64,000 nt of DNA, taken from positions 1,054,001 through 1,118,000 of the forward strand of contig JAGTWJ010000007.1 in NCBI GenBank assembly GCA_020064725.1. Reading direction: 5' to 3'. The position numbers were made by a program, and so were the translations under genes. Shown here piece after piece: positions 21,604 to 34,911 of the stretch. Numbering within the stretch: the stretch's first letter is position 1; every line of letters begins with the position of its first letter. The DNA is from Drechslerella dactyloides (Eukaryota; Ascomycota; Orbiliomycetes; Orbiliales; Orbiliaceae). The notes beneath the pieces are model-generated. The model saw only the letters and a list, made by a program, of their open reading frames with translations, ran no database searches and was not told the DNA's origin.

Positions 21604-24600
21604 CTTCCAATATAGTGCTTGGCGCTGATATCGCAAACAGGTAGCGCATTTTCTGACGACGATGAGGACGACGATGATGATACTGCGTCGGCTCTCTCTT
21701 GTGGCTCCTATACAAAGAGAGAAAACCAGGTTGTCGAGCAGTTCATATTCCTCCCCCCTAAACTTCGCGAGATCGAAACCAACCGCCTCCTAGAGAACAA
21801 ACAATGGAAGGAGGACAAGAATCTCCGCACCGTGAAAAATGCCCCTACCTCCGTCGCGGAGCACTTTGCCCGCCTTGGAATACCTTCTCCCCTGCCACAA
21901 AATACACGCGAGAAAAAGGCCGCCGTCAAGGTCAAGGAGAGCCTCGGCAAGGTTGCAAACAGCCGCAGGGGCCGCAAGCGCGTCGTTGAAGACGTCAAGC
22001 CAATGGGCAGCATCTGGGAGGATCCCTACATTGAAATCGGCAGCCGCAATGTCCGCCGCATCGATCTCCGTAACTTCATTGTCATTGACCCAACTGCACC
22101 CGTTTTCCCCGAGCAACCGATGAAATTCCTTTCCCTCAGCGAAATCGGGAGCGCTTATCAGTTCTATCTCGAATTGGAAATTGCTCGAGAAGCTAAAAGG
22201 CGAGGCAAGGAAATTCGTAAGTGTTTCGCAGCAACGCTCAAAATGGAAAGAATCAAAGGCACCCAAGCGATCGACGGAAACGAGACTATCGGTCCCACCG
22301 ATAAAATCCCCTTCGACGAAGAAGTCATCATCCATCACCCGCGCGAGCTAATTCCTGCACCTCCTTTCATTTTCCTCGACCTTGTCAGGGTCACTGCGCC
22401 GGAATATCTCCCCAGCTCCGATGTTAATCGTCCCTACGACTGGATTCCTCGCAATGTTGGGAGGCTTGACATGGAAAAGTCTCTGCCGGCCATCTACTGG
22501 TCCGCTAGCGATAGAGAGGCTGCCGCAGTGGTCTTTTACATTTTCGATTCCAAGACAGCCATCAATGACCCGGTCTCTATTGGTGTTGTCGACGGAGACC
22601 AAGGCGTCGCCAACATTTCCATAAATACCTGCCGATTCATGAGCAGTTCTCGGAAAAAGGTATTCTGGTCGGGTTACATTGACTTTTCCCGCCCAATGAT
22701 CGTTCCGTTTGAGAATATTCACAGTATCAACGAAAGTGCTCGCGCCAATGAGCAGAACTTCTGGGACATCTGGAAGTGTCTCTTCAAGAAGCCTTCCTAC
22801 GGTGGCCATCAGTACGGGTATGTTTCATCCCTCTGCGTACAGTATAAGCCTATCAGTGCTAATTGTTCTCTAGAATGACAACCGCCACGCGCCCGTTCGA
22901 AAATCCCTACCGATTGATGCAGCTCTTCGAGAGCAAGCAACAATGCTACGGCAAATACACAGAAAAAATGATGCTCGACAAGCCGCCAGCCCGCATGCGC
23001 GAGACAGATACCTCGGATGAAGATAGCAACGCTACCATCCGCGGGAAGCTGGATTCAACAGACGACGGCGATGTTAGCACGATCACTCACCTGACAGATG
23101 ACGACGACGTACAAACTGTCATCTTCCTTGGTGAGGAGGCCGACAAGCCGGTCGCCAATCAATCACAAATTGAGAACGCCCCAGATCCTACAGCCAATAC
23201 TACGACATACCAGAAGCCGTCAGTCACCAGCTGGCTCGAAGCGGTCTTCGACCGTCCACCTGCGATCTCCCTTGATGAAAACGTTATGGCCACAAAACCT
23301 CATCTCGCACCCAAGAATCGCTGCACACTCGCTTATCCACAATGCTATGAGCCCTTGGCGGAAATCACCGTCAAGGAACTTGGTCATCCCATCGCCCACA
23401 TCAATAAAACCTACAACAATCCTGAAGATTACGTTGGCCCAGACAAAAATCAGCATAAAGAGTCCGAAGGCTTGGGCAACGAGAAGAAGTTAAAACGCAA
23501 ATACACCGACCTCAACGGTTTCGAGCGTCGCCTACTTGAAATGATCAATGAATGCATTGGCTCGGACGGCAAATCGATGCCTTTCTCCTCTTGGCACACC
23601 GGCTATCTCTATCACTTCCCTAGTTGCAAAAACACAAAGGAGTTTCTCCAGCAATACGTCGCAGAATGCATCGAAGTCGCCAAGAAGGCCGAAATCGCAG
23701 AAACGGGGAAGACGACACTCGACGGTGCTTTCTTCCCCTGGGATGAGCTCTTCCACCCTGACCGCGCTGAGGAGATCGATGTCAGAAAGGTCCTCGAGGT
23801 CTGGGAGGAACTTTATCCGCCTGGATCTAAGGTTACGGATAAGATTGATGTTGCGTATGAGAAGATTGTGAAAGCGGTCAAGGCGGATTTGCTCACCATC
23901 CCAGCTAAGTGGCTACCTAGGGAGCTTTTGATGACGGTGAGACTACACGACCATGGAATGGTGAAGCGTAAACTTAAACCCTGGCAGTGTGAGTCCATTT
24001 TCATATGTTCAGAATAATCTCTTGAAGGCCCGCAACTTAAGACTTACGAATATGCGCGCGTGTTTATAGCCAAGGACGAGATCCCGGACGAGCTGCCGGC
24101 AGTCGAACGATGGAAAAAGGCACATGAGATCAAGGAGATCCGATATGAACAGCTCCTCAAGCAACAGATCGAGCCTCCAAAGGACCTTATCAGAGAAGGG
24201 TACGAGAAACTCTCGCCTCAGAGCCTGAAGAAGGCCAAGGAGAAAAAGATCGTCAAAGAAGCATGCGGTCCTTCAGTCTTCACGAACTTGGACTCAGAGG
24301 TGCACAAGTCCCGTATGGCGGTCGAGCAGAAGGCCGACATTGCCGTATCTCAACTTTCAAAGAAAGAGACCGAAGTTCCTCCAACGCAGGAAGATACAAC
24401 CTCTCTTAACGAGACCACCGAAGAAATCAATGGCCAGTCCAAGACGAAAGACCGCGCACGCAAAAAAGTAAGCTCAGAAGCGACCGCCATCCATCCCTCA
24501 AACGACAGCACGTCCGCTTCTCCTTTCCAGTTCGAAATTCCTCAGCAAGTTACGCCCACCGAGTCACTCGAACCCGAGCGCGAAAGTCCTGAAAATCCAG

Positions 24601-26069
24601 CCCTCGCAACAGAACAGGACAAGAGCGCAATAGCTAACCGTTGGCTCGACAACTTGAAACAGCTCAAAAAGAAGAAGCAGGCAGAGGAGAGGAAGGCCGA
24701 TATCGAAGCTGAAGATGATCGCGGCTATAAATACAAGGTGTGGAAGATCGAGCAAGCTAAACGGGAGGCCGAGAGGGATGCCGCCTTCGCAGCCATGGAT
24801 AGCAGGCCTGTCGAGGTACTCCCTGAGCTCCCTGTCACAGAGGCGAGCTCCGAAGATGAACAAGTACATATTCGCTTGGACAAGACTCTCGAACACGCTC
24901 AGGAGATTGAAGATCATGGCCCCAAGTCTTCCGAGAACGGAGAGCCGGAGACCCCAAATATTCCTACGGAGCATGACCGTGGCCTGCTTCCTAAGAGCAC
25001 ACAGCCAGATATCGACGGTTGCTCTTTTATGAATACGCTGACAGATCTAGACTTTCTCGTAGCCCCAGAAGACAGCTCCAGCTGCCGGTTACTCAGCGGG
25101 AGAGATGAGGAGGCCGACATCGATGAGCCGTTGATGAGCCCCGAGGAAAACCTTCAGTTGGGGAACGTTTTAGCATTTCTAAAATCCATCCCGGACGATC
25201 CCCGTGTCGGCTTCGATCAGGCCATCACTCGTGCGCTCGAGATTGGTGCGAGGAAGGGCCAGAATACACTTGCGGCCTCACGATTCGCACCGCCAGAACT
25301 CAGGTGTCAGGTTCAGAGTTGCGCTGTCCCATCCTCTCCTCCATCTAACCTTTCTCTGGATTCCGATGAAGATGAAGATGACTTGAAGCAAGGCAATGCC
25401 AACTTTTCAATCTTCCGCAAGACTTGTGCTGCTGATGTTGCAGCCTGGGTGGAAGCCAGCACCCCGTTCGTTGGAAGCTACGAGGATATCCCCGAGCAAT
25501 CGATATTCCACAAGACCACGCCTCCAAAATCCAGGATTCCCGTTCTCAAGAAGTCGCCTTCTCCGACGAACTCTGTATCTGCCTCTCCCAAAAATCGCAC
25601 TCCAACCTGCACCACCCCGCCTTCCGGTGTTCGCCCACCACGACATGTTTCTGCATCTCGCATTCCACTACCTATTTCCCGACCCTCACGCAGCAGCTCT
25701 TCCTCTCCACAGAACTCACCGCCTACTGGTCTCCTCAAACGCGCAATGGACAGCCTCGCGTCAAAGGTAAAAGAACAAGAAGTCACAGCAGACCAAACAG
25801 AACGGCAGGCTAAGATCCGCCCGGTCCAGATTCCCACGGTGTTCAAACCAAACGCAAAGGACGGTCAGAAACGCTCGCCAAAGCGGGTTATCACGAAGAG
25901 GGTCGCTATCCCATCCTTGTCTCGTGCGCGCGGGAGACGAAGTCCAGAGACTGCAAGATCCGGATCGTTGGCTGATAGTGCTAAGAAGCATGGCAAGGAG
26001 CAGCTTGGGAAAGAGGATGGAAACAATGAAGCCGAGAAGGAGAATTTGGCGGCGGCTGCGAAGAAGTAG
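21263..26069 (+). CDS. Large hypothetical protein, 1512 aa, unknown function
   Basis: The model is join(21263..21509, 21641..22817, 22874..23988, 24070..26069). All four exons join in phase and give 1512 aa ending at the TAG at 26067-26069. The N-terminus is basic and Ser-rich (YRARKRKKAEARARAAA), followed by an acidic patch (FSDDDEDDDDDT). Residues about 150-430 look folded, with motifs such as RNVRRIDLRNFIVIDP, YQFYLELEIAREAKRR, GYIDFSRPMIVPFENIHS and NEQNFWDIWKCLF. A second ordered stretch around exon 3 includes SSWHTGYLYHFPSCKNTKE and GAFFPWDELFHPDRAEE. The C-terminal 650 residues are charged, with coiled-coil-like segments and Ser/Pro-rich repeats (KSPSPTNSVSASPKNRTPT) that suit a phosphorylated, disordered tail. 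No known domain, signal peptide or membrane segment was recognised. Intron 1 holds an ATC microsatellite. Confidence 0.75.
21566..21601 (+). repeat. ATC trinucleotide microsatellite, 12 units
   Basis: Twelve perfect ATC units inside intron 1 (21510-21640) of the 1512-aa gene. Length variation would be expected between strains. Confidence 0.95.
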
Positions 26070-27699
26070 GAATGACTGCATGACACGATGATTGACGATG
26101 ATACGATTGCACGATAGTACGACGATTGAATGTGATACGAAAAATGAATGACGGAAGGATAATACATCATGGTACGGTGTTTTGCGTTTGAGGATATTGA
26201 GGGTTTTTCTGAATTCTATGGTATCATTTTGCCTTTTCACAAGTGTCCCTTCACCTTTTACTGCATACATACTATTCCCCCTTCTGAGCACATGTGGTTT
26301 CCTCAAATCATACTGCCTGTATGTATTCCGTTTCACATAATCTCCCTTTGTCACTTGCAGGTACAATTCTGTATTACTGCATTACGCATCTTATCCAGCA
26401 CGCGCCTTTTTTTCCTTTGTCCTTAGCATGGTATGTATCTTTAGGATTTTAACAAGGTGGGAGAGTGTGTGGTCTACATACGGCATGGCATATACTGTTC
26501 ATCTGCATTGCCATCATGCTCTGTGTATCCATGTTGCATCTAGGTCGCGCACTGGATGTTCTGACATGTAATATAGTCGGGATAACAGGGAGCTATACAT
26601 ACACGATTCATACTTGCCGTACTTAATTTACTATCCCGTGTCCGTAAATTCAGTAAGAACTCTATTAGACGTGTAAGTACTGCGAATTTCATGGTATTTC
26701 ATGGGGTAATTACTCTATACCGTAGGGGAAATTTAGGAAAAGCAGCGTTTTTCAGATCATGATACCTGTCGTGGAGGCGGTGTAGCCCCCCAGGACTGCT
26801 TCAATTCGGGCTTTGTGATATAAAATGATTCAGAAAACGTAACAAAATTCCCTACTGTACAACAGCCGGCACTCGTGAACCACCAGGCAACATGGGAAAT
26901 ATTACACTGGTGATATATTAAGATCGAATAAGCAGAAAATGGATTTGCAACCCCGGAATAGTAGAGTCGTAACATCACAAGAACAATAGAAATCCATCTA
27001 CAAATATACGTAACGTAGTCTTGTATTGCGGGCTCCGCGTTGTACGTAACGACAATCAGCTGCGCATGCCCGTGGCTATAATAATATACTTAAGTACATA
27101 TATAGACCATTGAGATGACAACCCAAGAACCCAACGGGAATTAGAGATGCACATATTGATAGCTAGTTGATGACTAAATAATCCGATTGAATTTCAAGTG
27201 GTTCAAGTATATATACATGGGCTATATTAATACTAGCTTGGCAAAAGGCCTACTTAACGCGATGGGAGGGAGAGTTGATCTATAAATTTATATATATGTG
27301 GACTGCGCTCAGTGAAACGATCACTATGCCACATTGTTGTATCACCTAGAGGGTTACAAGTCAACTAAAATTTTCAGTCTAGATAAATTAGCGCCAATGC
27401 AGTCGGTTATGCGTCTAGATTATTGCATACATGGCGTCGAAAGACAAAAGAAACGTTAGCGTCGGAGTATAACTATAGAGCGCGGTTGCACTTCAAACGC
27501 AGCATATTAACAGTCTTGAGAATCGGACAATCCATCTTCAACTGCGTATCAACCATTGTATAACCATAAAGTCAACGTTGGATGACTGAAGTCTGGATCT
27601 CTCTATGGTACAACGCGTATAGACATGAGGACGTCGACTTTGTGTTACGTTTTGTCCTATATTCACCGACAAGCACGGAGAACATTTTGGTAACATCTT

Positions 27700-27829
27700 G
27701 TCTCGCAGGCCATAAGCGTACGTAACATTCATAGAAAGAGATTATCGATGACCCAATACCTCGAGATATACTGATACGTGTATACATGCATATAATGATA
27801 CAATAAACTATAGATTTCGCCTGCGAGAC
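27700..27829. repeat. 11-bp inverted repeat pair
   Basis: GTCTCGCAGGC (27700-27710) is matched by GCCTGCGAGAC (27819-27829), a perfect inverted pair spanning 130 bp. No target-site duplication or coding content was noticed. Confidence 0.5.
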
Positions 27830-30800
27830 CAACTATCGGTACCAACATAATATAATAATGCCTCTTTAACGGTTGACATGCACGTGTATGATGATTCGAG
27901 GTTACCCTTATGCTTTGCCGTCACAGTTTGATTCACGGAACAATCTTAATACCCGATATAAACCAGCAGATATTATATTTATTCTACCGCGAGAGATAAA
28001 GATGTGACGTATATGTCTCCACAGCCTTAAAATCGGTTGTTAAGGGCGCGTGGCTTGCATCCACCCCACAAAGTACTTGCACCAACGAACAATCAATCTA
28101 TGCATGACGTCGACTCAAATCTACTGACGAATAGACATGCAGAATCGGGCAGCCTCGAAACGCCATCTTCAGCCCCCCGCCAGCCAGCAAGCTCGAGCTC
28201 CGACAAGCCCACCGAACTTAAAAATATTTTATACCTGCATTATTATATTTTGCGTAGTAACCGTCTGCCCCGAGACCAGTAGTAACTATTACCAACACTT
28301 TCGCCGCGCAAGATCCAACAATCTCCTGACGAGCCATTTTAATGCCTCACCAACGTGCCTCACAAACATTTCCCGGGATTCGAGTCGAATCGAAGTGATC
28401 CATGGCAGTAATACGGCCATCCAACAGCAAGTAACGGACGCACGCGCCTAGGACCACGGTAGCGTTCGCCTAATCGATTCCCAGTTTCTCTCGTCTGCAT
28501 GCAGATAATAGCGAACTTCCAACACTGTCCGCACAGAGATCATGATGAGACAGACGACTACCAGCTACCGCCGCGTCGGAGCGCGCCCCGATTCGGTCCG
28601 TTTCATGGCCAAATCCGGCGGGTGTGGGACGGTGAGCGAGCGGAGACCAACGCTGCGACTGACCACGATGCACATTCCTCGGACATCCCTGCCGATTAGG
28701 AATTGCGAAACCGAATGCGGAGTAGCTATTGCGTCCATGCTGTCGGTTGGACGGCGGAGTCCGAAGGACTGCGGCTATGAAACTCGCGAACCCAAAGTTA
28801 CAAGTGAGAGATCACGCCGTATATTCACAAACGGATAACAGATCTCAGATCCCGATTTCGCGTCCGATTCCGATACTACCCATGGCAATGGGTCTGTAGA
28901 TCGGGATTGCTTTGAGAACTAGATATATTATGTCTAGATTGTTGGCAGGAACCAACTTCTGCTACCGGCCGATAAATTTGTTGGATACTTCTTCCATAAA
29001 CCCAACCGAGCGAGCCAATCGAACGAGAACCGGACCGCACCACTTCACCAGTATTAACTTCGTACGTATCATAACTCAACAATCGGCCGAGTAGGCCGAC
29101 CGTCATGGCGGTTAGGAGCGAGGAATCATCCCAAGTCATGAGACAACTTTTGATCCATGCAATTTGGCAACTGCAACCTGCAACATGTGTGTGATCGTGC
29201 ATGCGTGCGAGGATCAAGACAGTCTGCCCCATGCACCGCAGGCGTCAAATATCGCAGTGCTGTAAAACTGGGAATGCATGCACGATGGGCCACGCTGTTT
29301 GACTTACGATACCCGCTGAGGCCCCGCTTAAATACTGACGTCGGAGAAACTTCCATTTCGATCGTCGATCTCTACAGATATGCAAAGATATATATAGGCT
29401 GGGACTTCTATTCTCACATTCGCTTCTTCATTGTCCAATGATATCGGTGGCTGCGCATCTGCATATCGTCAGGTCGGTGTTCAAGATTACCCAGCACGGC
29501 CGCATTCAATGAGGCCAACAGATCCATGTGTGCACGTCTAGGTATGTGCATACCATTGACGTGATACGTAAAACCACGTCTTGGTAGTTCGTATGCACGT
29601 ACGGATCCTGTATGCATACAGGAATGGAGGAAGCAAGACGTGACGATGCAGGGAGGTAGGGGAACGGGATATGAGTATCCTGGTTTTTACAATAGCAAGT
29701 CGACAGGTCAGCCCGTGTCATGGGTCGATTCGAGTTCATTTTGACCCTTTTCCGCATATTTCCCTCCCGTTTTTTATTGTCCAAGCCGTGCATCGAGTTC
29801 CTCCCGGCCGCACATCTTGCCCTGAAGGATGAATTTCTGCTGAGATGGGCACTCCAGACGCACCGGATCGATCGATCACAAAGGAAAGATTCAAATGTCC
29901 GAACTTCTCCGCGCGTGCATACCTGTGTATCCCGGGGTATCATGCAGGTTGAATCTCGAGGACGGCCGGCTAGCGTTGAGGACATCTCCGAGCTGTCTGG
30001 TCACGATGGACTATGCATGTATGTACCCCTGCTGACGAATCATAGACATATATTTCGATGCTGGCCAATGAAGATGCCATCGACGGCATGTCTTTGGTAT
30101 GGCAAACAGACCGTGAACGTATCAGCCTGCGCTGTGCCGTGTCGACTGACACTGTTGCGCTGAACTCTCGTTCTCAGGTAAGGGACGAAAATGCTGTCGC
30201 GTCGGCCTATTTTCAGGTTTCGCCCAGAAGTTCGCCACGGACCAGTGCTTTTCGTGAATGACCCATGCCTGCGTGATGTGAGGGAGTGAGTGCGTGGTTA
30301 GCGCTGTAACATATTTAATGCCAATGTTTTCGAAAGTTGCCCAGACAGGCAATAAAAGGGCCTGGAATCGTCAATTATTCCAGCATTCCGGTCCTGTGCC
30401 TGGCACGCATACTAGGATATATCAGCCATGCAAAAAAGAAACACGCATGGCAGATCGGCCGGCCAGCTAGCATTCCTCGCCTCGGGTCATTCTTCGCCTC
30501 CGCGGGTAAGTGATCCCTAAGTTTGTTGAGAGGTTGATATTAGTTCAGAATCAACGCCACAGCTCGCCTCGATCCTTGGGGTAAGACATCCTCAAACCAC
30601 GGTCACTGAGATCGAGGCAAGATTTTGACGGATACAGGCGCGCGAGTTAAACGACGTGTAATTTAGCGTCTCTTGATCTTTGCGACTTGCCGTCCGTCTC
30701 ATTTAATCACATTTTCGAATTTGAGTGATGGATCACATTATGTCAAGTGACCGGCCGGCCGGGGCGTACGTCAATTGCAATGAGGCCCTGCACAACATGC

Positions 30801-31707
30801 GCGTGCGCATCGCATCGTACCGCAGCTGTGTCTGGGTACAGTAGAGTAGAATTGAGTCGGACGTGCGTTCCAGACGCACGGATGGCGGGCGCCGGCATAA
30901 CCCCTCAGATTGCAGTCGCCCCCTCCTAAAGAAAACGTTGCCTTGAGTGCATTGCCCGTATATGTCGATCAACGTATGTATGTACGCCCTCCTCCGCGTG
31001 CATGCATACAATACGTACGCAATTATTCAATCCATGGCTGCTTGCTGGTAATGTTGGAGATGCACAAGCAAGAATCGTGCGCTGTCTCTATTTGCATTGC
31101 ATGTTAGATGTGACCTATAGAGGCCCCGCCCGTACGCACGTTTGTGTGTACCCTACCGTATACCATATTCCGTATTCACGCGTTTGCAGGATCGATAAAC
31201 TAGTCGCCGGTCGGCAGCATGTTAAGCCCCGTCCATTGCCTATCAATCCATTTTCTACTTCTCCCTCATTCTCCGATTCCTTTGCATCGCATCGCATCGT
31301 GTAACGCGAGGGGACCAATGAATTACCTGCTATCTGTATATCGGAGCGTGGCCAAATTGGTTAATTAATTCCACGGAAGCCCGCGCAGGACACAAAAACG
31401 AGGATAAGCAACCGAATAACCGAATTTCTGAGCTGGCGGAAAGCCCGCTGAGTGGACAGTTCGTTCCGCAAATTATGCAATGGCTGTATTGTGAGCCGTG
31501 TCTGGGAGCGCTAGTGTACACGGCGACTTGACGTTGTGAAGCCTGCTGCCGTGAGGGGCGGGCGAAAGGGAAGGGTAATGTTATTGTGCGGGTGTATTTC
31601 CCCTCCGCTTTGACTGCAGGGGTACATTTGCATTCCGCCTTGCGCTTTGGTCCCAAAACAAAACGACCCCGAACAGCGCAATGAATCGATCGATCGAAAA
31701 CACTCCC

Positions 31708-31726
31708 AAAAAAAAAAAAAAAAAAA
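31708..31726. repeat. Poly(A) run of 19
   Basis: Nineteen consecutive A residues, preceded by the palindromic ATCGATCGATCGA sequence. Confidence 0.9.
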
Positions 31727-34700
31727 TCGAAATGGAAACTAAGACAAGATTCAACCGCTGAGCGCTTCATGATCTCTTGTTCACGGAGTCTTTGCAGTTA
31801 GACGAAGGCTTACTCAGCTTACAAATATTCCACATTCCACAAGGTGTAATATTATAAACCACCATTGGTGAGGGGAAACCACATGCACAGCCAACTGTGG
31901 TCGCTTGGTTTAGCAGAATCCGCTAATTTTATGTTGTCGCATCAGAATTAAGTCCCAGATCTGTCGGTGTAACGTACCACACGAGACAACCCTCCAAACT
32001 TCTCCCTCTCACAGCCCTTTAAGAACTAGTGAACTGGCCTAGAAAAACTAAAAAATCATCCTCGTTGACTCGAACCAGAGCCCGCGCTCATCCATTCGTG
32101 CATTACCTGTCTACGCACGTCCGAGATACATGCATGGGTTGATATCGTCTCCGCACAAAAACCTGTTTGATCGCACGATGTAGTTGGCCGACCACTCATC
32201 GATAACATCCACGTTTCTGCGACGGTGCGGCAATGGGTGTACCTCCATACCGTAGAATGCTGCGCCAAGGGAGGAGTACATACGTACACGTCGGCGGTTT
32301 AAATGCCCATCTTTTCTCTTCTAGGCCAGAGCCAGCTGGGGGAGGATGCTATAGGTATTATCGTGCCTCTCTATGTGCATTTTACAGCCCAGCTCCTTCC
32401 ATTTTAGAGGCCTTACACGGGTCGCGTCCAGTTGAAGTTTCCCAGCTCTGGCTGAAACGCAAGTAGATATCTTGGCTCAGTCTCATATCTTGGCCAACGT
32501 TCCCCACGAGATAGAGTACTACAATTATATGGTCCGCCGACATTTGTACGCGGCTGCACACCTTCTTGCAGCCGATATTTCGATAGATCGAGCCTAGTAT
32601 CTAAATTACTACCCGTCCGGCGACTTCAAGGGTCATGTTGATAAATGAGGGGCTGCGGGCTCCAGCTTGATCAATGAAAACGTCATCGTTCCTCAAATTG
32701 GGACAGGAGATTTTGGTGCTTTAGCTTAGACGTCTTTTAAGTGCTTAGCTTCCGATATGAGATAACCGGGTATATTGGCAGTTTAGTTTATTGTAAGTCA
32801 ACTTAGCTGTTAACTAAGTAATTACTTTGGGTAAAAAATGGCCGCACGGCCCTGCGCTCGATCGACTTGGTCAAGCTGATAGAGGGTTCTGGCGAAAAGC
32901 TGAGGCTAGACCTATCCCGATGTTTCGGCTTTCTCCCCTCCTAGAATATCAAATATCACCTTCAATAGAGTGGAAAAATTCTGGCCCGATTTCGATTTCG
33001 ATTTCGAATCTTAGCTTGGCCCGCGTTTATCCACGTCGACGCAAATATTCCCGATCCTTGCTCATGTACTGTACATCATGTCCGCCCGTTCGTCTGTAAG
33101 TAAGTTATGTCCGTCTGTAAAACGCACCCGCATGCCCAAAGCACGCATGCAGCCAGCCCCACGGCAGACACCGAAAATGTGCTGCGAATATGCACGCATG
33201 CATATGCACGGTGATAGCGAAAGAAAAAGAATACCCCACCATACAATAATAGACGACCAGCAAGGCCTCCTCTCGCGCGTCCAGTGCTGCGCTATCTACT
33301 AGTCTTTACAGTCGCTCAAATTATCAGTTTTAATAGACCTAGTGACATCAGCTAGCTACCTATCGTACGTCCCTAGCATGTGCCAATCGTCCCTACGCTA
33401 TCATATGACCAGAGACATCGAAACGCCTAGCGCACAAAGGAGAGCAGCTGGAGAATTTTTGTCAAGCAAGGAGAACTCGAACAGCAGAAGCAGGCTAGCA
33501 TCGAATAGGACCTAATCGAGTGAATTCTGACGACTTTCTCGCCCACCTGTGCCGTGTTATGTAAGGAGGTTCAAGTTTGTGAGTTACTCGAGGAGCTCAA
33601 GCTTGCGTCTGTGTATGACTTTCTCCCTGTCGATGCATATGGAGTATGGTATGAATGCCAAGTATTTACGAATCAAGTATCTGTGTGTGTACATTATGTG
33701 GGCAGAACGATGGAGGGAAGCACGCAAGGAGGCCTCGACCGATCACGAGACGCAGCTGGCCCTCGCTTGACGATACCGAACCTGAAGGATGAAATCGCAG
33801 TTAGTTAACTTGCAACCAACAAATCTTTGCATTAGTGCGAAAGTAAACGGCCTTCCAAACCCAAACCCAAAGGATCGCACGCGCTTCGATCCGAGTGAAG
33901 TTCTTTTTTCACTTTTGATGAAGAACACAAAAACAACCTGCAACATTCTGAATATATATTGTATACCAATCTCGAAGACGGCAAAAGCAAAAGCAAGAGC
34001 CGAAACAATGGTCAAAATGAAAAGACAGAACAGTGACAAATTGTTAGAGAAATGATAGAACGCCGCGCTGCGCCCAAAAGCAAATAAAACTCCGGCTGTT
34101 GTAAGACCTTTGTACCGCAGATACACACACACCGAGGTAGCTATAGAAAAAGACACCCAGCAAGCACGCCAAAAGAATTATCTGCTAGAAATCAAGTACG
34201 AAAGAACAAGCAACAAGGAACAAAAAAAAGAAAAAGAACAGTGCCGCTTTGTACACCGAGTGCCTGCCCTAGCACCCCACTTGCTTCCTCCACCCCCTGG
34301 CTTCCCGAACCACATGTTATCTGTTGAACCATCGGTTCGAAGAAAATCGACATGCAAAGGCACACACCATAGCGCACGAGAATTCCGCTTTTTCTGAAAT
34401 CGATTTTGTGCATGCATGCAAGGGATTTAACAGTTATAAAAAAAAGTGGAAGAAAGAAAAGACGAAAGCCGCACAGTCGGTCAGGTGGAGGATTGAAAAA
34501 AGAAAAAAAAAAGGAAAAGAAACGGGATAGAGCAAGCATTACCGACATCGCCGAGGGGTATCATCGCATCGACATCTTGGAAGGATAGTATATACGACCA
34601 AACCAAACAAAGGGAATCAAAGAAAGTGCAGTACGTGTTAGCGTATCTTAAGAACCCGCTAGGAAGAATAACGCAGCAAGCAATTAGTACCCCTGAAAAA

Positions 34701-34911
34701 ATCAATGTAAAAGAAAAAGACAAGCAAACTGTAAAAGAAAAAACCGGATTTTGATGACGTCTCTGTGTGTTCGATCTGGAAAAGCAAAGCAGATCGTGTC
34801 TGTCGCTGTAAATATTTCATACGATATGCCGGCCGAGAAAAATTGAAACTTGAACCTCTCCATGTCTAAAAAAAAAAGAGCTAGAAAAAGTGTAATAACT
34901 AGGCTGTACAA

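Larger units (their letters stand above)
26070..34911. other. Long gene-free interval (about 8.8 kb) between convergent genes
   Basis: No gene, tRNA or rRNA is supported in this stretch. Composition is ordinary, not uniformly AT-rich, so it is not a simple eroded repeat. Local features are an 11-bp inverted repeat at 27700-27710 and 27819-27829, a 19-A run at 31708-31726, and A-rich/polypurine sequence from about 33790 to 34910, which would be U-rich in the 3' end of the minus-strand gene. A frame at 33554-33808 has some coding character but no supporting context. Confidence 0.45.

Noticed and set aside
29506..30163. Overlapping frames of 159 (-) and 147 (+) codons
   Set aside because: Both strands open over the same bases with no recognisable motif.
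33554..33808. 84-codon frame with LEELKLASVYDFLPVD-like sequence
   Set aside because: Some coding character, but upstream sequence in this frame has stops and no splice acceptor was convincing.
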